Below are positions 1 through 12,144 of a DNA stretch of 64,000 bases, one piece after another. The translations under genes were made by a program, and so were the position numbers. The notes under the pieces were generated by a model, which was not told the DNA's origin, searched no databases, and was given only the letters and a program-made list of their open reading frames with translations. How positions within the stretch are numbered: the stretch's first letter is position 1; every line of letters begins with the position of its first letter. Source of the stretch: Apoda limacodes (lineage: Eukaryota > Arthropoda > Insecta > Lepidoptera > Limacodidae); contig OX291558.1 of the NCBI GenBank assembly GCA_946406115.1, forward strand, positions 23,180,205-23,244,204, read 5' to 3'.

Positions 1-389
1 TATTATTGTGTGAATGGTCGATGTTTTCTAATAGTTTGGACTTATTTTATTATATTTTTTTAGTTGTTTACACGATTCAGAAACATCGAAGAATTGTGAT
101 TCGTTTTCAGAGAAAAAAAACAAGTTTATTGATGCCATTGTCTTCACCCCTTTCATGCTATTTGCCCGTTATTCTTGATTTATTGTTTGGTGACTCTTTG
201 ACACTTGTTTGTGTAACGTCAAACTAAAAACGCAGTAACATAAACAATAAAATTATAAAAATGATTTATTTATTTGGCTAGCTTCTTTGTCTATTCTTTT
301 ATGCCAAATTGTTATTGCTCATTTTCATAGTTTTCTCGTCGTTGGAACGTACTCCAAGTTTGCATGTACCTTGCGTTTGTGTGTATAAC

Positions 390-468
390 AAATATTTAAA
401 CGGGGCTCCTATACAACAAACGTGTTTTTTTTTGCCGTTTTTATAGATAATGGTACAGAACTTGGCCG
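390..468 (+). repeat. Fragment of dispersed lepidopteran repeat ('caacaaacgtg' family)
   Basis: The stretch carries 'ggggctcctatacaacaaac' followed by a T-run, 'gccgttttta' and 'aatggtac'. The same block occurs inside the longer copies at 20133..20578 and 23344..23795 (antisense) and in related form at 46858..47220. Only the central part of the family is present here. It has no coding capacity. Confidence 0.5.
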
Positions 469-470
469 AT

Positions 471-538
471 TTTTATTTTTATACCAATAAGGTGGGAAGC
501 TTGCGGTCCACCTGATGGTAAGCGGTCACCGCAGCCTA
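471..538 (-). repeat. Antisense 3' tail of a LINE
   Basis: Read on the minus strand, this is a close variant of the last 65 bp of the LINE at 55855..59489: 'ggtgaccgcttaccatcagg', then the 'gcttgccaccttattggtat' type end and an A-run. Only the extreme 3' end is present, as expected for a strongly 5'-truncated retrotransposition product. Confidence 0.65.
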
Positions 539-545
539 TTAACGC

Positions 546-1105
546 ATTTAATACCTAATAATATTATATTTTCTTTCGTTGCTAAAGTTACTAAATTTAT
601 ATTTGTACGTTTATTAGTCATTCACTCTCAATTTAAGGTGGAAATGGTTTTCTAGAGTCGCAAGGGAAATCACGGATGACCTTTATAAAAATTCTATGTT
701 ATAAATGTCTAAAACCGGTCTCTGCGTTCGGAATTTCGTTATAACGTATATCGTCGATAATATCGAATTTATAATCAATTTAACTTTTATTTTACAATCT
801 GTAAGCGTATTTTGCGGCAAAAATCATTAAACATATAAAAAAAATGTTTTGATTAGCTTCCTGTATCTTGCATAAATGACTGTCTGATAGATATAGTTTT
901 CATTGACATAAAAAGACACAAATATTAGTTATTTTTCAATTAAACTATTTTTTTATCCTATTTCAGATCGCTGCGTATGGTATCTCCACCCCTTTTTTGA
1001 CAAAAGTCCAAGCTAATTACGAATTAAGGGATTTTTTCAAGTTAGTGGCCAGCCGCGCGTCTGTATTTTTACACCGCAGTCATTTGACTAGATTATTTAT
1101 TTTCT
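546..1105. other. AT-rich spacer, nothing recognised
   Basis: No open frame with protein-like composition and no repeat I recognise. Confidence 0.4.
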
Positions 1106-1109
1106 TACC

Positions 1110-1385
1110 AGCCTCAGCGTCCCCAATGTTGGGACGCGGCCTACCCTCGCCAAGAGCGACATGGCCCGTATAGTCCACACGCGGGCCCAGTGCGTACTGT
1201 AGACTTCACATACACCTTTTGTTATACAGGTTTCCTCACGACGTTTTCCTTCTCAGAAAAGCTAGTGGTGTAAATAATCATTTTCCTTGAAAAATTAAGA
1301 AAAAAATCATCGCTACACCCGAGCTTAAACCTTCGCCCCTCAGGATGCAAGGTAAAATCGCAACTCCAAGGCCACCACCGACTTA
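1110..1385 (-). repeat. Dispersed repeat, antisense
   Basis: On the minus strand it reads 'cgtcgtgaggaaacctgta', then 'tgtgaagtctacagtacgca', 'ctgggcccgcgtgtggacta' and 'ggccatgtcg'. The forward-oriented relative at 31040..31174 shares the 'aacatcgtgaggaaacctgt' and 'gggcccgcgtgtggactat' blocks in the same order. This is a common lepidopteran interspersed repeat. Its class (SINE or other) is not decided here. Confidence 0.55.
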
Positions 1386-1584
1386 TTTCTTCAGAAGAAT
1401 CTATTTACATACTAATTTTTAACCGCATATTAATAACAGGTTTTCAAGATACTAAATATTTTTGCTGACTTTTTACCCTTACACAAGGCCGCCGCGCTGA
1501 CAAATTTATTTATTCAGATAAGTAGATCAGTCGCTAAACTCTGACAGTCGAGTGGCCAGTCGCTCGATAGCGCCCGCTAACTAG

Positions 1585-1645
1585 GCCATCAAGGTGGACT
1601 ACGACCTAAGCCTTCTTCTTTAAGAATCGGCCTGTTCCCTGCAAT
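1585..1645 (+). repeat. Fragment of dispersed repeat ('ggactacgacctaagcc')
   Basis: Contains 'gtggactacgacctaagcc' followed by 'ttcttctt' and a 'ggcctgttccctgcaatgg' type end. The antisense relative at 5200..5305 carries 'gaagaaggcttaggcc' and 'ggcacaggcc'. The matching blocks suggest one family in opposite orientations. Confidence 0.4.
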
Positions 1646-1659
1646 GGTGTGTAAAATAT

Positions 1660-2440
1660 TGTATGGTATAATTTTACTTTCTACGCGAAATAAACCTGTG
1701 ACTAAGTGACTAAATTAATCAACTTTTTTAGTTTTACAAAATAACAACTAAAAACTGAAAAATATATCTAAATAAGCTCTTACAAAGTCTTGTAAACTTG
1801 AATGTTATTCTGTTGATCCACTTTGCAATTCAGATCCAAGCCTTTTCAATTTCCAATCAACGGAATAAAATTAATTCATTAATTACCGGTTAACAATGTT
1901 CCTTTTATGAAGTTAACAATGTTCCTTGAAACAAGACAAAGAAAAAATAAAATTTCCGGTAGTTTTATATACTATTTCTAGACTTATATTAATTTAAATA
2001 GATTATAGAGCTAAATAACTTATTTTTACTTTGTGGCAGAAGATATTTTAATAAACACTTTTTATAAAATTGCAAAAGTACTTAGAAGATTTTAAAATAG
2101 GTTTCACTTAGGTTTAGATGTAAATAAGTTTTTAAACCTTAACTAGTAGGTACTTTTTGGATTTTTGTTTGTAAGTATGCTATACTCATTTACTTCATAT
2201 AGTTCGACAGGAAAGCGGTAATAAATTTTACCGCTTATTTCTTTACAGCTGGTATTTTTTATTATTATTTATTTATTTATTATTAATTGCAGTATAACAG
2301 TTTTTATAAACATATATATATATATATATAATACATATCACTACAATACATTTAAAACACATAAATTTCTAAAACGAAAAACATATACTTCTAAATCTCA
2401 CATTTGTCTTTCTAGCATACTCTTGCACTTAGTCAACAAT
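1660..2440. other. AT-rich spacer with a short (TA)n tract
   Basis: A (TA)n run lies at about 2311..2331. No gene or other repeat was recognised. Confidence 0.4.
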
Positions 2441-2449
2441 TTGCTATGT

Positions 2450-2570
2450 CAGACACGAACTGGTCACACTGCGGTGATGCTACGACCATGGAGCGAAGCA
2501 GAGCGTGCGCGCGTGGGACCGGCGACCGTGCGTACAGGCTTGTGGAAGATACAGCTTGTCTAAACAAAGG
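2450..2570. other. GC-rich island, unidentified
   Basis: About 110 bp rich in G+C ('gcagagcgtgcgcgcgtggg') stands out in a strongly AT-rich surround. No long frame crosses it. It could be a piece of a transposon 5' end or an old exon. Nothing in the sequence decides between these. Confidence 0.3.
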
Positions 2571-2979
2571 ACGTGAGCGAGATCTCAGATAGAAATCAGA
2601 CGCAAAAAACTTTAATAACTTACCTAATAGATCAATTTTATTCCTACAATATGTAGAACGAATTTAAACAAAAACAGTGATCTTATTTCTAGAGAATGAA
2701 AGCTTAGGTCTCCCTGTAGAAAACGAGTTAGAAAAAAAAAATTATAATAGTAAAATTTCCTTCTATATTAAGCTCTAAGGAACTTTTGGAGTTTACTCCT
2801 TAAGAATCGATTTGCATATATAAGGAGCCCGGTATGAGAAAAATGTGAGGAGTAAAATCTATCGATGAATGACCTCGTTACGTTTTTGGTGCGCATCCTA
2901 TGTCGCGCAACTTTCTAATTTGGTTGTGAGTGTAGGGTATAGGGTCATGTGCATAGGGTATACTGCAAAGCGACTATAC

Positions 2980-3526
2980 CTATATGTTATTGGGTTTGTT
3001 TTTTTTAACACGTTCCATCATGAGAATATATCTTCTTACATGAGGACTCCGTACTACTGAATTTGTCTCTAAAATATTTCGTACTAGAGCTGAGTATAGC
3101 GCGCAGGTGGCTTCAACAGAAAGAGGCGAAGAGTTGCGTATCACATAACCTAACCGCTGAGACGCTGCTGAATTAACTTTCTGACAGTGCGTTCGGACAG
3201 TGAGGTGAGAGTTAAAGTAAACACCTGGGTCTCTAACCTATTCTACTTCTATGATTACCTGGCTTCTAATTTTATACTGAAGCTCTATTGGAGCTTTTGA
3301 TCGCCCGTACGTCGTCTTTTCGCGTTTGCTGATATAACACTCTAACTTGTTTTCTAAGCTCCACTTATACACCGCGTCTAGATCGTTTTGCAGCAACTTA
3401 CAATCGCTAGAGGACTTTATTACTCTAGCCAGTTTTACGTCATCGGCAAACAACAATACTTGTGAATATTAGGTAACTTATGGGAGATCATTGATCAGGA
3501 CAATAAACAAGAAAGGTCCCAAATTA
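2980..3526 (-). pseudogene. LINE reverse transcriptase fragment (Jockey/CR1 group)
   Basis: On the minus strand a single frame runs from about 3526 to a stop at 2980 and encodes the middle and C-terminal part of a LINE reverse transcriptase. In order it shows 'GPFLFIVLINDLP', the catalytic 'LLFADDVKLARVI', a 'DCKLLQNDLDAVYKWSLEN' helix and 'RDPGVYFNSHL'. It ends with the thumb-like 'SAASQRLGYVIRN' and 'LYSALVRNILE' and a final 'LMMERVKKNKPNN'. The frame is interrupted by stops after INDLP, four residues later, and after EVE, but is otherwise colinear with no frameshift. The endonuclease and RT motifs before the palm are missing. It is dead, and its nearest named group would need a tree. Confidence 0.85.
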
Positions 3527-3539
3527 TTAAATAATGTAA

Positions 3540-4540
3540 AAGCACTTTAATAGAGTTAGAAACAATGTCTATAATACTTAATTATGTAGTCTACAGCTTC
3601 AAAATAGATCTCTCATTAATAACGCTATAAGCGTATAATAGTTTATATTTAGTTTTATATAGCTTTTTAGTTTAGTTATTATATCGCTGAAAGAGAAAAA
3701 AAACCCTGAAACGTTTCTATAGTGTTACACCAAAGTAACTACATAATCCAAAAGAGGTAAAATACTTTATAGTACGGTAATTGTTGCTCATCAAACTCTA
3801 AATAATTTACTCTAGTGTCAAACTACTGCTTAAGCCGTTTAAATAGATATAGTAAACACCTACAGCTCTTGTAACAAGTCGCAATAGCTGTATTTCAAAT
3901 AAGAATTACTAAAGTTGTTAAATCAATAAATTTTTTCTACCTCACTGTCATAATTTTTAAAACAAATATACTTACCCGTTTTCTATAAAAGTGTAGATAT
4001 TTATAAAGTCGTCACAATTCCCAATTCTTCATTCGTAGATAAATCATATACTAACACCTTAAAAAAAATAATGCACTTTAATATAAATAATGGCAAATTG
4101 CACATTTTCTTTAAGCGAATGAAAGATTTTATTAAATCAATCCATATTTTGACAGTGAACTGATGTTCGCACTAGTATATTGCATAAACTAGTAAAAAAT
4201 CAAAAATTGCTTTCAAACGTCTCTATATGAGTACCTACACATTGTTTGTCAATTTTTAATATTTCAGTCATAATTCATTCAAAGTAAATGTAAGAAAAAA
4301 GTTTTAAGATATATTTCCGAGTTACTGTCGCGTTGCTATCTTTTGCGAGGTCTGTAAACCTCATACAAGAAGTTCTTATAAAGGTATCATCTGCCTCTAG
4401 TACATTTAACGCGCCTTTGTTTCGCGTCACTAACATACAAATATCGCTATTGTACTGCTATTTAGCCTAGAGGCCTGAATAAAGTGCGCCCTCTTTGGTG
4501 GCATAGAAGCGATACAGGAGTTCTACATCGTAGGGAGTAC
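3540..4540. other. AT-rich spacer, nothing recognised
   Basis: No protein-like frames or clear repeat structure seen. Confidence 0.4.
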
Positions 4541-4543
4541 ATC

Positions 4544-4782
4544 CATAATATTATAAATGCGAAAGTCACACTGTTTGTCTGCCTGTCTTTAATCTTTTCA
4601 AGCTTAAACCGTTATGTTGTACCGTTTAAGATGAAATTTGGCATGCTGATAGCTTGAGTCCCGAGAAAGGACATAGGCTGTTTGAAAACGTCAAGTGTGC
4701 GTCAGTTTTTTTCTATTATTAGGAGTTGTCGTTGAAATTCTACACCGATAACCGAATGTAGGGCGGGTGAAGAAGAAGAAGG
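4544..4782 (+). mobile_element. Helitron-like non-autonomous element, decayed
   Basis: It starts 'taatattataaatgcgaaag' and continues with 'gatgaaatttggcatgctga', 'gagaaaggacataggct' and an ending 'ataaccgaatgtagggcggg'. This is the layout of the short lepidopteran elements that finish in a GC hairpin and CTAGT. Here the end is replaced by (GAA)n. The better preserved relatives in this window are at 15689..15921 and 46068..46301. Confidence 0.5.
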
Positions 4783-5199
4783 TAAAACATGCGTTTAACA
4801 AACTTTTATGAGTACTTATAGGTACTTTATGTATTGATCGAACATTCAACCGGTTAATTTAAACATTCAATAAAATGTTTAGGTTCATTCTTTTGAGAAA
4901 ACAAAATCAGTGTCAGCGTTTGATTTGTAGCTCAGTTTGTCATCCTAAACAAACTCGGGTCTACAAAACAAACTTTGACGTCCGCAAGTTCGGGACCGTT
5001 GATTGGTTTCAATGTTTGTTATAACAACAATGACTGCCGATCGCAAAAATCTAAACTCGAACTGAAGTAGAGTCACATTGAAATGGTTTATTTATTCTAG
5101 AATGACATCTACTTGATGAGCACTTGGGAGGCTGTGCACTTTTTTACACAAAACTAACTGTTCCTAGCGGCTTCCCTTATTGACCTTGTATGTTTCGCT

Positions 5200-5305
5200 T
5201 CAGCCGTGTCATACGCCCCACTGCAGCGGCACAGGCCTCTCATTTGAAGAAGAAGGCTTAGGCCTTATTCCACCACGCTGGCCTAGAAGGGTTGGCAGAC
5301 GTTAT
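5200..5305 (-). repeat. Fragment of dispersed repeat, antisense
   Basis: Carries 'gaagaaggcttaggcctta' and 'ccaccacgctggcctagaag', with 'ggcacaggcc' to the left. It is related in opposite orientation to 1585..1645. The short open frame across it has no protein features. Confidence 0.4.
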
Positions 5306-5525
5306 CGAGCTAGTGTCCACTTAACTGTCGAAGTTAGTTTCAAGCTGCCACAGACCTCTGACGTGTCATATGACAAACAGCCATGACAGACTTTTTCACG
5401 TCCGAAACACGGAGAATCTCAGAAAAAGTGCCACTAGACTGTCATCCATAGAAATAGTCACCACGCCCGACATCTGTCTCACTCTGTAAAATGGTACACT
5501 TAATTGCTCGTTTAAATATATAAGA

Positions 5526-5895
5526 CTAGCTTTTGCCAGCGAATCCGCCTGCCCTAAATTTGGTTATCGGCGTGGAATTCTTACGGCAACTCCTTGGGTA
5601 TACTAACGAAGTTTGTTATAGTAAGCTATAGTTCGTTTAAGGTCAATTATAGTTATTCCCGCGGGAACTTATGAATTTTTCGGGATAAAAACTATCATAT
5701 GTCCTTCCGCGGGACTCAAACTCCCAACCCAATCCCATATCAATCATTAGATCGGTTCAGAGGTTTAAGCGTGAACGTTTAAGTGATACTGTCTGTATGT
5801 TAAGACAGATCGACAGGCATGGCATGGTTGTATACACATTAAATTTTTTTATTAACTTTATTGACTACAGTATGAATTCATTTATAAAATTAAGT
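5526..5895 (-). mobile_element. Helitron-like non-autonomous element, antisense
   Basis: Read on the minus strand it ends 'gcggattcgctggcaaaagc' followed by TAGT, so the plus strand begins ACTAG. The body has 'cccgcgggaactt' and 'tttttcgggata', shared with 28924..29130 and 46068..46301. The inner boundary at about 5895 ('catttataaaatta') is a guess from the family start. No Rep/helicase is encoded, as usual for the non-autonomous forms. Confidence 0.5.
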
Positions 5896-5899
5896 GTCG

Positions 5900-8800
5900 T
5901 CAATATTTGTTCCTATAGAACTACTAGAGCAACTTAAGAACACCAGTATCAAAAACCTACGTCCGCAGTAATGGTAATGGGCACAAAACGATTGCCATTG
6001 GAGTTAAATTATCGGCCTGTTGGTCTTTACTTTGAGATGGACTTAATGATAAGTAATAGTTTGCTATGAAAACTATTTTATGCAAGAAAAAACTAAGTAG
6101 TAACCTGTTAAAAGCCAATAAGCTGACAAATATTTGTAACACTTGTTTACATTAACATAATATAAGCTACTATATCATAGAGAACTACAAAAGTACTAAC
6201 GACGACTCCACGTAACCATTGCAACTGCGTGCTACCCCTATGTATTAATGTGGTTAAATACTATTAGTCAATCGCCCCGAATTCTGACCTCGCGATTATT
6301 AATTTTCATCCATTACTACAGATTAAAAAACCTACATCATTTAATTACATACATCTAAAGAGGGATCTCAATGGCATGTAAAGATATATTGCATTGCAAA
6401 TTTACGATGGTAATGTTGAAGTTACGCCCTTTCATTTGATACCCCAATGAGCCATAATTGCTTACCTTATTGGTTTTACCCCCCTTGAACCCCATATCTT
6501 CGTAACCCCTCGAACTGCTCTGCTCGTGTTCGAACTCATAAATTCTATAAGCTTCAACTACTCAAATATACCAAAAATCATGAAGGTCGCAGCAACGGTA
6601 CTTAAGTTATAGTCAGACAAGCATAAAAATGCTTTATCATCGCTTCGCTTGCTTAGTGGATTTCGTAGCTTAATTACTTATTTACCATATTATATTGTCA
6701 ATACTATTTGTTTATTTTAATAAATAAAGAAACAAAAATAAATTATTTAATGTGATTGTTTTTTCTGAGGTAAAACAGACGCAAAAACTTCTTTATTTAC
6801 TCTACTTTACATATTTTAACAAATAAAAAAAAAGAATACAGAAACAAAAACACATTCGGACATTTTGAGTCTGGAATAACACTTGTATATTCCAACACCC
6901 TGCGGCATACAGATTAAGGATTTGTGTCACTAATCCACTGATCCACTGCCGTGCTGCGGGATTTGAAAACATTACATTTTAAAAGGTTTTACTCTGTGTC
7001 ATGAATATTAAGAACGTAGACTATGAATTTATAAACCAGTGGAATGTAACTTTTGTGAAAAATTTATTCACGAAGAACACAATTTATAATGTAATTGCTA
7101 TTTAGATAGCGGATATAGAGTTTGTTTAAATTATTATCTTTTCCAACGGGAACCTTTATGAGTTTATATCATTGTAATCATATTATGGCTAGTAATACTA
7201 TATACAACACCTTGATCTTTAATATGAGTCTTCAATGCGTGGTTTGGTTATCTAAACCAAGCCATGGATTAAAGATTTATTAATAATATAAATAGATAAT
7301 TTTTTACTGCAAAACACATAATTGTGGCAGATGTTACATTAGCTTTGCTACTGGCTTTAATTATATTTTTTTAAGATTATATAGAATAAACGATCGTTGC
7401 TTACCACCCGGCATAAAACAAACATCCACTGCCACCGTCTGACCCTAACGAAATAAATTATTCTTAACGATGAATAGTGGTGCATAAGAATCAGACGGAA
7501 ATCATAATTTTTGTGAGTCATTAACCATTCTCCTTATAAAAGATATGGAGTAGATAATAGTACACTGTGTATCAAGGGTGGTAAGGAGAAAATTACTAAC
7601 GAGAGTCTATTTATAATTAGAATTTGTAATTACTTACCGCCCGTGTTACACCCAATGTTTTTCATCACATTTGTGAGTAAATAAATAATAATAAAAAGTG
7701 AATAAATTAATAAACTTACCGAAACACAATCGAAATGGCAGGCATAGAAGTAGAGAAAACAATCTACATCTTGCTTAGAGAAAAGTGAAATTTACAAAGA
7801 AAAAGCCCGTGGGAGTAAATTAGGTCTTAGCACCCAATTTGCTTGCACGCAATTACGCTGTTTACAAGTAAGGGTGATAAAAAAGATCTTAAGCCTCTGC
7901 CGCCTTAAAATGACGGTTTTTTAGTATTCATAAAGGATCTTGCCAAAATCACGAAGCGAAGCGAACGAAGTAGAAACAGCAGTTGGGGTTATAACAAATT
8001 TATTGATATATACATAGGTATTCTGGAAATCTCACAGACTTTTTCTGTTGAAAAAACATTTATATATATATATATATATATATAAATATAATTATATTTT
8101 ACATAATTATAATAATAATGGAACAGGTGGGGTAAAAGAAACATATTTAACTAGTTTTTAAACATTATGAAATATTTATTTATTTTAATAGCAATAGAAA
8201 CAAATAAATAAAATATATGAATGGCAGATCTGGTCAATTAAATCCAAAATTTAATTTTTTTCAGCACTTTTTATCACAATGCTAAACGCGCTATAATAGT
8301 CTACCATTGTTGTTTTAAGATAATAATAAATTATCAAATTTCAAAACGGCAGACGTCATATGCATTTAAAATTCGCGAAAAATCGATAACTGTCTTAACT
8401 GAGCGCGCGCCACGTCCACCACTTGGGGCTTAGTGACCCCCCATCTCATATATGGTTGGTGTAGGGGCCTTACTGTACAAAACCCCAGGTCTGGTCAAAT
8501 ACATACCGGTAGCTTTCCACTGGCTCTCATACTATTATAATATCAGATCGTTATAAGTTATATTTAGTCTCAGTTTATTAAATGCAATTCCTGTACTCAG
8601 TTGATTGATCGTAAAATTAAAATGCATGATTATGTTTAAATTACTAGCAATTTTGTCTGGAGAGAATAAAAAAATGAGCCAAAAAAAACGTAACTGTCAA
8701 AATTCCGAACAGTACTAAAAAAGTACAGTAATAAAAATCTGTCAATAGGCAGCTGAAACTTCTTGGTCTAGAAATCAAAAGTTTGCACGGATGTTACGTA

Positions 8801-10290
8801 AACAACCACTAAGAAATTCAATGTCGAGGAGGATAGGTATGACAAAGTAAAAATTTTGGAAAATAAAATTCTATTGACTGAAACACACATACATCCATTT
8901 AAAAAAAGTTATACAAAGCGTGACTCTAACATCTCTGTTCTAAATGTGACGATTCCGCATCATTGAATTCGTATTCCGCTTTGATACGAATTGCATTGAC
9001 TCACATTATTCAAGCGACTTGCGGTCGCTTTGTGTTCGAACGCATCGCGCACTTCATTTTACATTATAATGAAATTTATTGTGCGAAACGTGATTGCGGC
9101 TGTGCGGTAAATGTTTATTTTGTTACTCAATTTATCTCAGCTAATGTAACAACTGGATTTAGTAAAATTATTCGTTCTAATTATTTTTCCAAGAGTCATT
9201 CTACAGAAATGTAAAAAAATATTAAAGTTTTTTTATATTATATGAAATATTAATAAAATACTTTAAGTTTAGCAGCGAAATGTAACCAACAAGGATTTTT
9301 TTATGGAATCATGTCTACACTTAAAAAAGTGCGGCGACGTTATGGAATGGGGAGCATTCATCATTTTTACTCTATTTACACAGTTCTATTTTAGTATTAC
9401 AACTTAACGAAGATTGTGTATACTATCTATTCCTGAGGCTTCGCTCGTGCAGATTCTGGTTATTGCCGTGGGCTTCTATTATATCTACAGTCTATGTGGT
9501 CGTGAACTTTACCTCTATTTTCATGTTAGTATAGATTTTAATTTCCATGATATGGTTCGGTTTAAGTTACCTACTCATTTCTAAGCAAAAAAAAATTGTC
9601 ATAATTCTCAATTCAAAAACAAAAAAGTATTTCAATATAAACAAATACTGTTAACATCACGTCATTACATGTATCATTCCACAAAAGCAATGCTTAATTA
9701 TTTTGTAAAAATATTAAATTTCAGGGTGTAAACGGCCTATCCTCATTAGTTTAATTTAAGGTTTCTACGAATATTTTTAATATGGAATAAAATACAAAAA
9801 GCATTATTTGCGACGTATTTTTTTATTTAAATCATTGAAATATATCAAATATTAAAACTCACACAATTAAGATGGCATGTTTGTATGGCCTCAGGCTTGG
9901 GAAATCGAGACCTGGGGCCAAATCTGCGAAGCTCTCTGCAAACTATTCACGACGTAAATTTCACATTTCAATCAGTTTTCTGTTCCAACAATCTTTTGAA
10001 AACTCGAATTATAAAAGTCTGTTACGAATTCTTCACTTTGCAGTTCGTTTGTAATGAAGAATGAAGAGTATAGATTTGCAACTCAAAGTTATTCGAAATC
10101 AGAAAATTCGTAAAATAAATAGACATAACATAAAAAAATTAGCAAATCTGAAATGTTAGTCAGTAATCCATATGGCTCAGTGAAAGAGGGGAAAGTAGGG
10201 GCTGGAGACTCTCACTAGGTGTATCAGTGACTTCGAACCCGTCCTGTTGAATCAGCAGAGGACAGTTTATTCTGACTGAATATTAAAGAA
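5900..10290. other. Long AT-rich stretch, only simple repeats seen
   Basis: A (TA)n tract lies at 8059..8084. A short GC-rich piece at about 8400..8510 ('gagcgcgcgccacgtccacc') is unidentified. The short frame at 8963..9214 has no recognisable motif and no codon bias I can point to. No gene is supported. Confidence 0.4.
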
Positions 10291-10340
10291 CCAGCCAAGT
10301 GCGAGTTGGACTTGCGCACCGAGAGTTCAGTTCCTACCAC

Positions 10341-10396
10341 TGCTAAGCGGTCACCCATCCAAGTACTGACCAAACCCGACATTGCTTAACTTTGAA
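10341..10396 (-). repeat. 5S rRNA-derived segment in a repeat (SINE3-like)
   Basis: On the minus strand it reads 'aaagttaagcaatgtcgggt', then 'tggtcagtacttggatgggt' and 'gaccgcttagc'. This is the internal and 3' part of 5S rRNA, which holds the A, intermediate and C promoter boxes for RNA polymerase III. The 5' half of 5S rRNA is not visible, so it is not a 5S gene. The adjoining 'ggaaacgatattcaaag' is shared with the second copy at 54861..54909, so this is a dispersed family and not a single pseudogene. Confidence 0.7.
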
Positions 10397-10741
10397 TATC
10401 GTTTCCAACAAACAAATGTGTTACTGTTTCTCTTAATGATAAGCTAGCTGGGACTGTACCGGTAATTTAAAATAGTAATGGCTTGGGCCCGTCTCACACT
10501 TGGTCGATTTCTATTATTTGTTGTTATACTTTAGAGTTCACACTATTTTTCACTGCAAGTTTGAAGTTTGTATGTCTTTCTGTTTTTACGATGGAGCAAA
10601 AACAACGAAAATGTGATTCTTGTATGAGGACCCCCCTTAAATATTAACTTTTTTTTATTTTTTAGATAATCCCTATTATAACACTTATTCTGTAAAAAAT
10701 AATGCTTCTACGTATTATGGTCTAAAAAATAGAGCCTTTTA

Positions 10742-11101
10742 GGAGGATCAGATTCGCGGCGCCTCGCAGCGTGTTTCATACAAACGAAATTCCTACTTGT
10801 TTTGGACAGTTACTGATCGAATACTGTAAAATTTTGTAGGCATGAGCCGTGGTTTTCCAAAATCCTAAAAAAAGTTTTTTATTACTTTTAATCTTATTCG
10901 AGATCATTTGTATGAAAAACTAGAATCCTGCATAGCTTGTAAACTTTATAATTTAAAAGAAAACTGGCACCCTGCAAACCTAGATATTTAATCCTAGAGC
11001 ACGTTTTCAAAATTTCATGGTGTTTGATTTGTAAACAACAAAAATAAGTGGGAAATTCGTTTGTATGAAGCGCGCTGCGAGGCGCCGCGAATCCTATCCT
11101 C
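10742..11101 (+). mobile_element. Palindromic MITE, copy 1 (TTAA-type ends)
   Basis: The element starts 'ggaggatcagattcgcggcg' and ends with the inverted partner 'ggcgccgcgaatcctatcct'. The match continues inward through 'cctcgcagcg' and 'ttcatacaaacgaa'. Left and right flanks are TTTA and TTAA, fitting a TTAA duplication with one change. Copies at 36687..37060 and 38479..38801 share ends and interior ('aacctagatattt'). The plus-strand open frames inside are chance frames. TTAA sites are typical of piggyBac-type elements, but the ends lack the usual CCC start, so the superfamily is open. Confidence 0.7.
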
Positions 11102-11199
11102 TTAATAGTTTGACAGACGGACAAACAGACAGAGAGTTTAGTCTTAATAATAGGTCTCCGTTGGCACCCTCTGGGTACGGAACCCTAAAAATAGGCCTA

Positions 11200-12140
11200 C
11201 GTCTAACAGCGCGGATGTCTTGCGCTTAATGATGACGATTGATTCTCGCGTTCATAATGGCGCCACTGTAACAATCCACCTGAATTGTTACATTTATATA
11301 TTTTTTCAAAAATAATTTCTAACAATCCATAACTAATATTTTCAAAATATGTGCATAATACTGTCATCTTCTGTTATCATCACAGAACTAGTAGTTCAGC
11401 CACTAGCCGATAGAAGGTGCTAACCTCAAAACTCTGACTAAGGATTTCCAACTGCTAATCGCCAACTGAAGCAATCAATTTATTTAATAGAACAATGTAA
11501 AATTTATAAGCAAATAACTACAGACTGTGATACAGAAAATCTTTCTCTATTAATTAATGTTCAAACAAAAACTATGATTTTAAATTATTTTGCCTTGGAA
11601 TAACAAAGTAGTAATCTATCACTTATCGAATTTTAAGCTTATCGATGAAGCTTCACCAAACCCTTATTGGGAAGTCTTCACAATAATTTTCGAGAAAACA
11701 ACCTAGTTCTTTAGTAAATTGGTAATTACCGTACAGTGTATTTCTAAGCGCAGTGTTCGCGAACTTAAAAAATTACTCTCTCTACAAACGTCGAACCATG
11801 TAATCTTTGTATTCTTTATCACACAACACTATTTCGGTAACATAAGTTTCTTATTTTTTCATACCTAATCTACAAATTCTGTCCAACACTTACGTCTACC
11901 GCACCTCCTACATCCACCACTTTGATTGATCTTACGTTCTACGCTCTCCTGTCCACCTCACTCTCTCTCACCTGGAAATTCTACACTTCATCATCCTACC
12001 TACTCATCTTTCACGCGATACACCTAAAGAAAGAGGCATCAGGAGGATACGAACCAGGAAGCACGCACGGACACCAGCGCCGTAGCAGGGTCCATAGAAT
12101 CCTAGGCTCACCAATTCACTAAGGTCTATCGTTCGCAAAT
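11200..12140. other. AT-rich spacer, nothing recognised
   Basis: No protein-like frame or repeat family recognised. The 66-codon frame at 11922..12122 has no motif. Confidence 0.35.
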
Positions 12141-12144
12141 TTTC

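Larger units (their letters stand above)
10296..11193 (+). repeat. Composite lepidopteran dispersed repeat, split by a MITE
   Basis: The left end carries 'agccaagtgcgagttggac' and the right end 'ctgggtacggaaccctaaaa'. These are the two ends of the same dispersed family seen at 46858..47220. Within it lie a 5S rRNA-like block in antisense (10341..10396), a middle segment with 'ctgtttttacgatggagc', and a 360-bp palindromic MITE inserted at 10742..11101. There is no coding capacity. The class is not certain. Confidence 0.55.
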
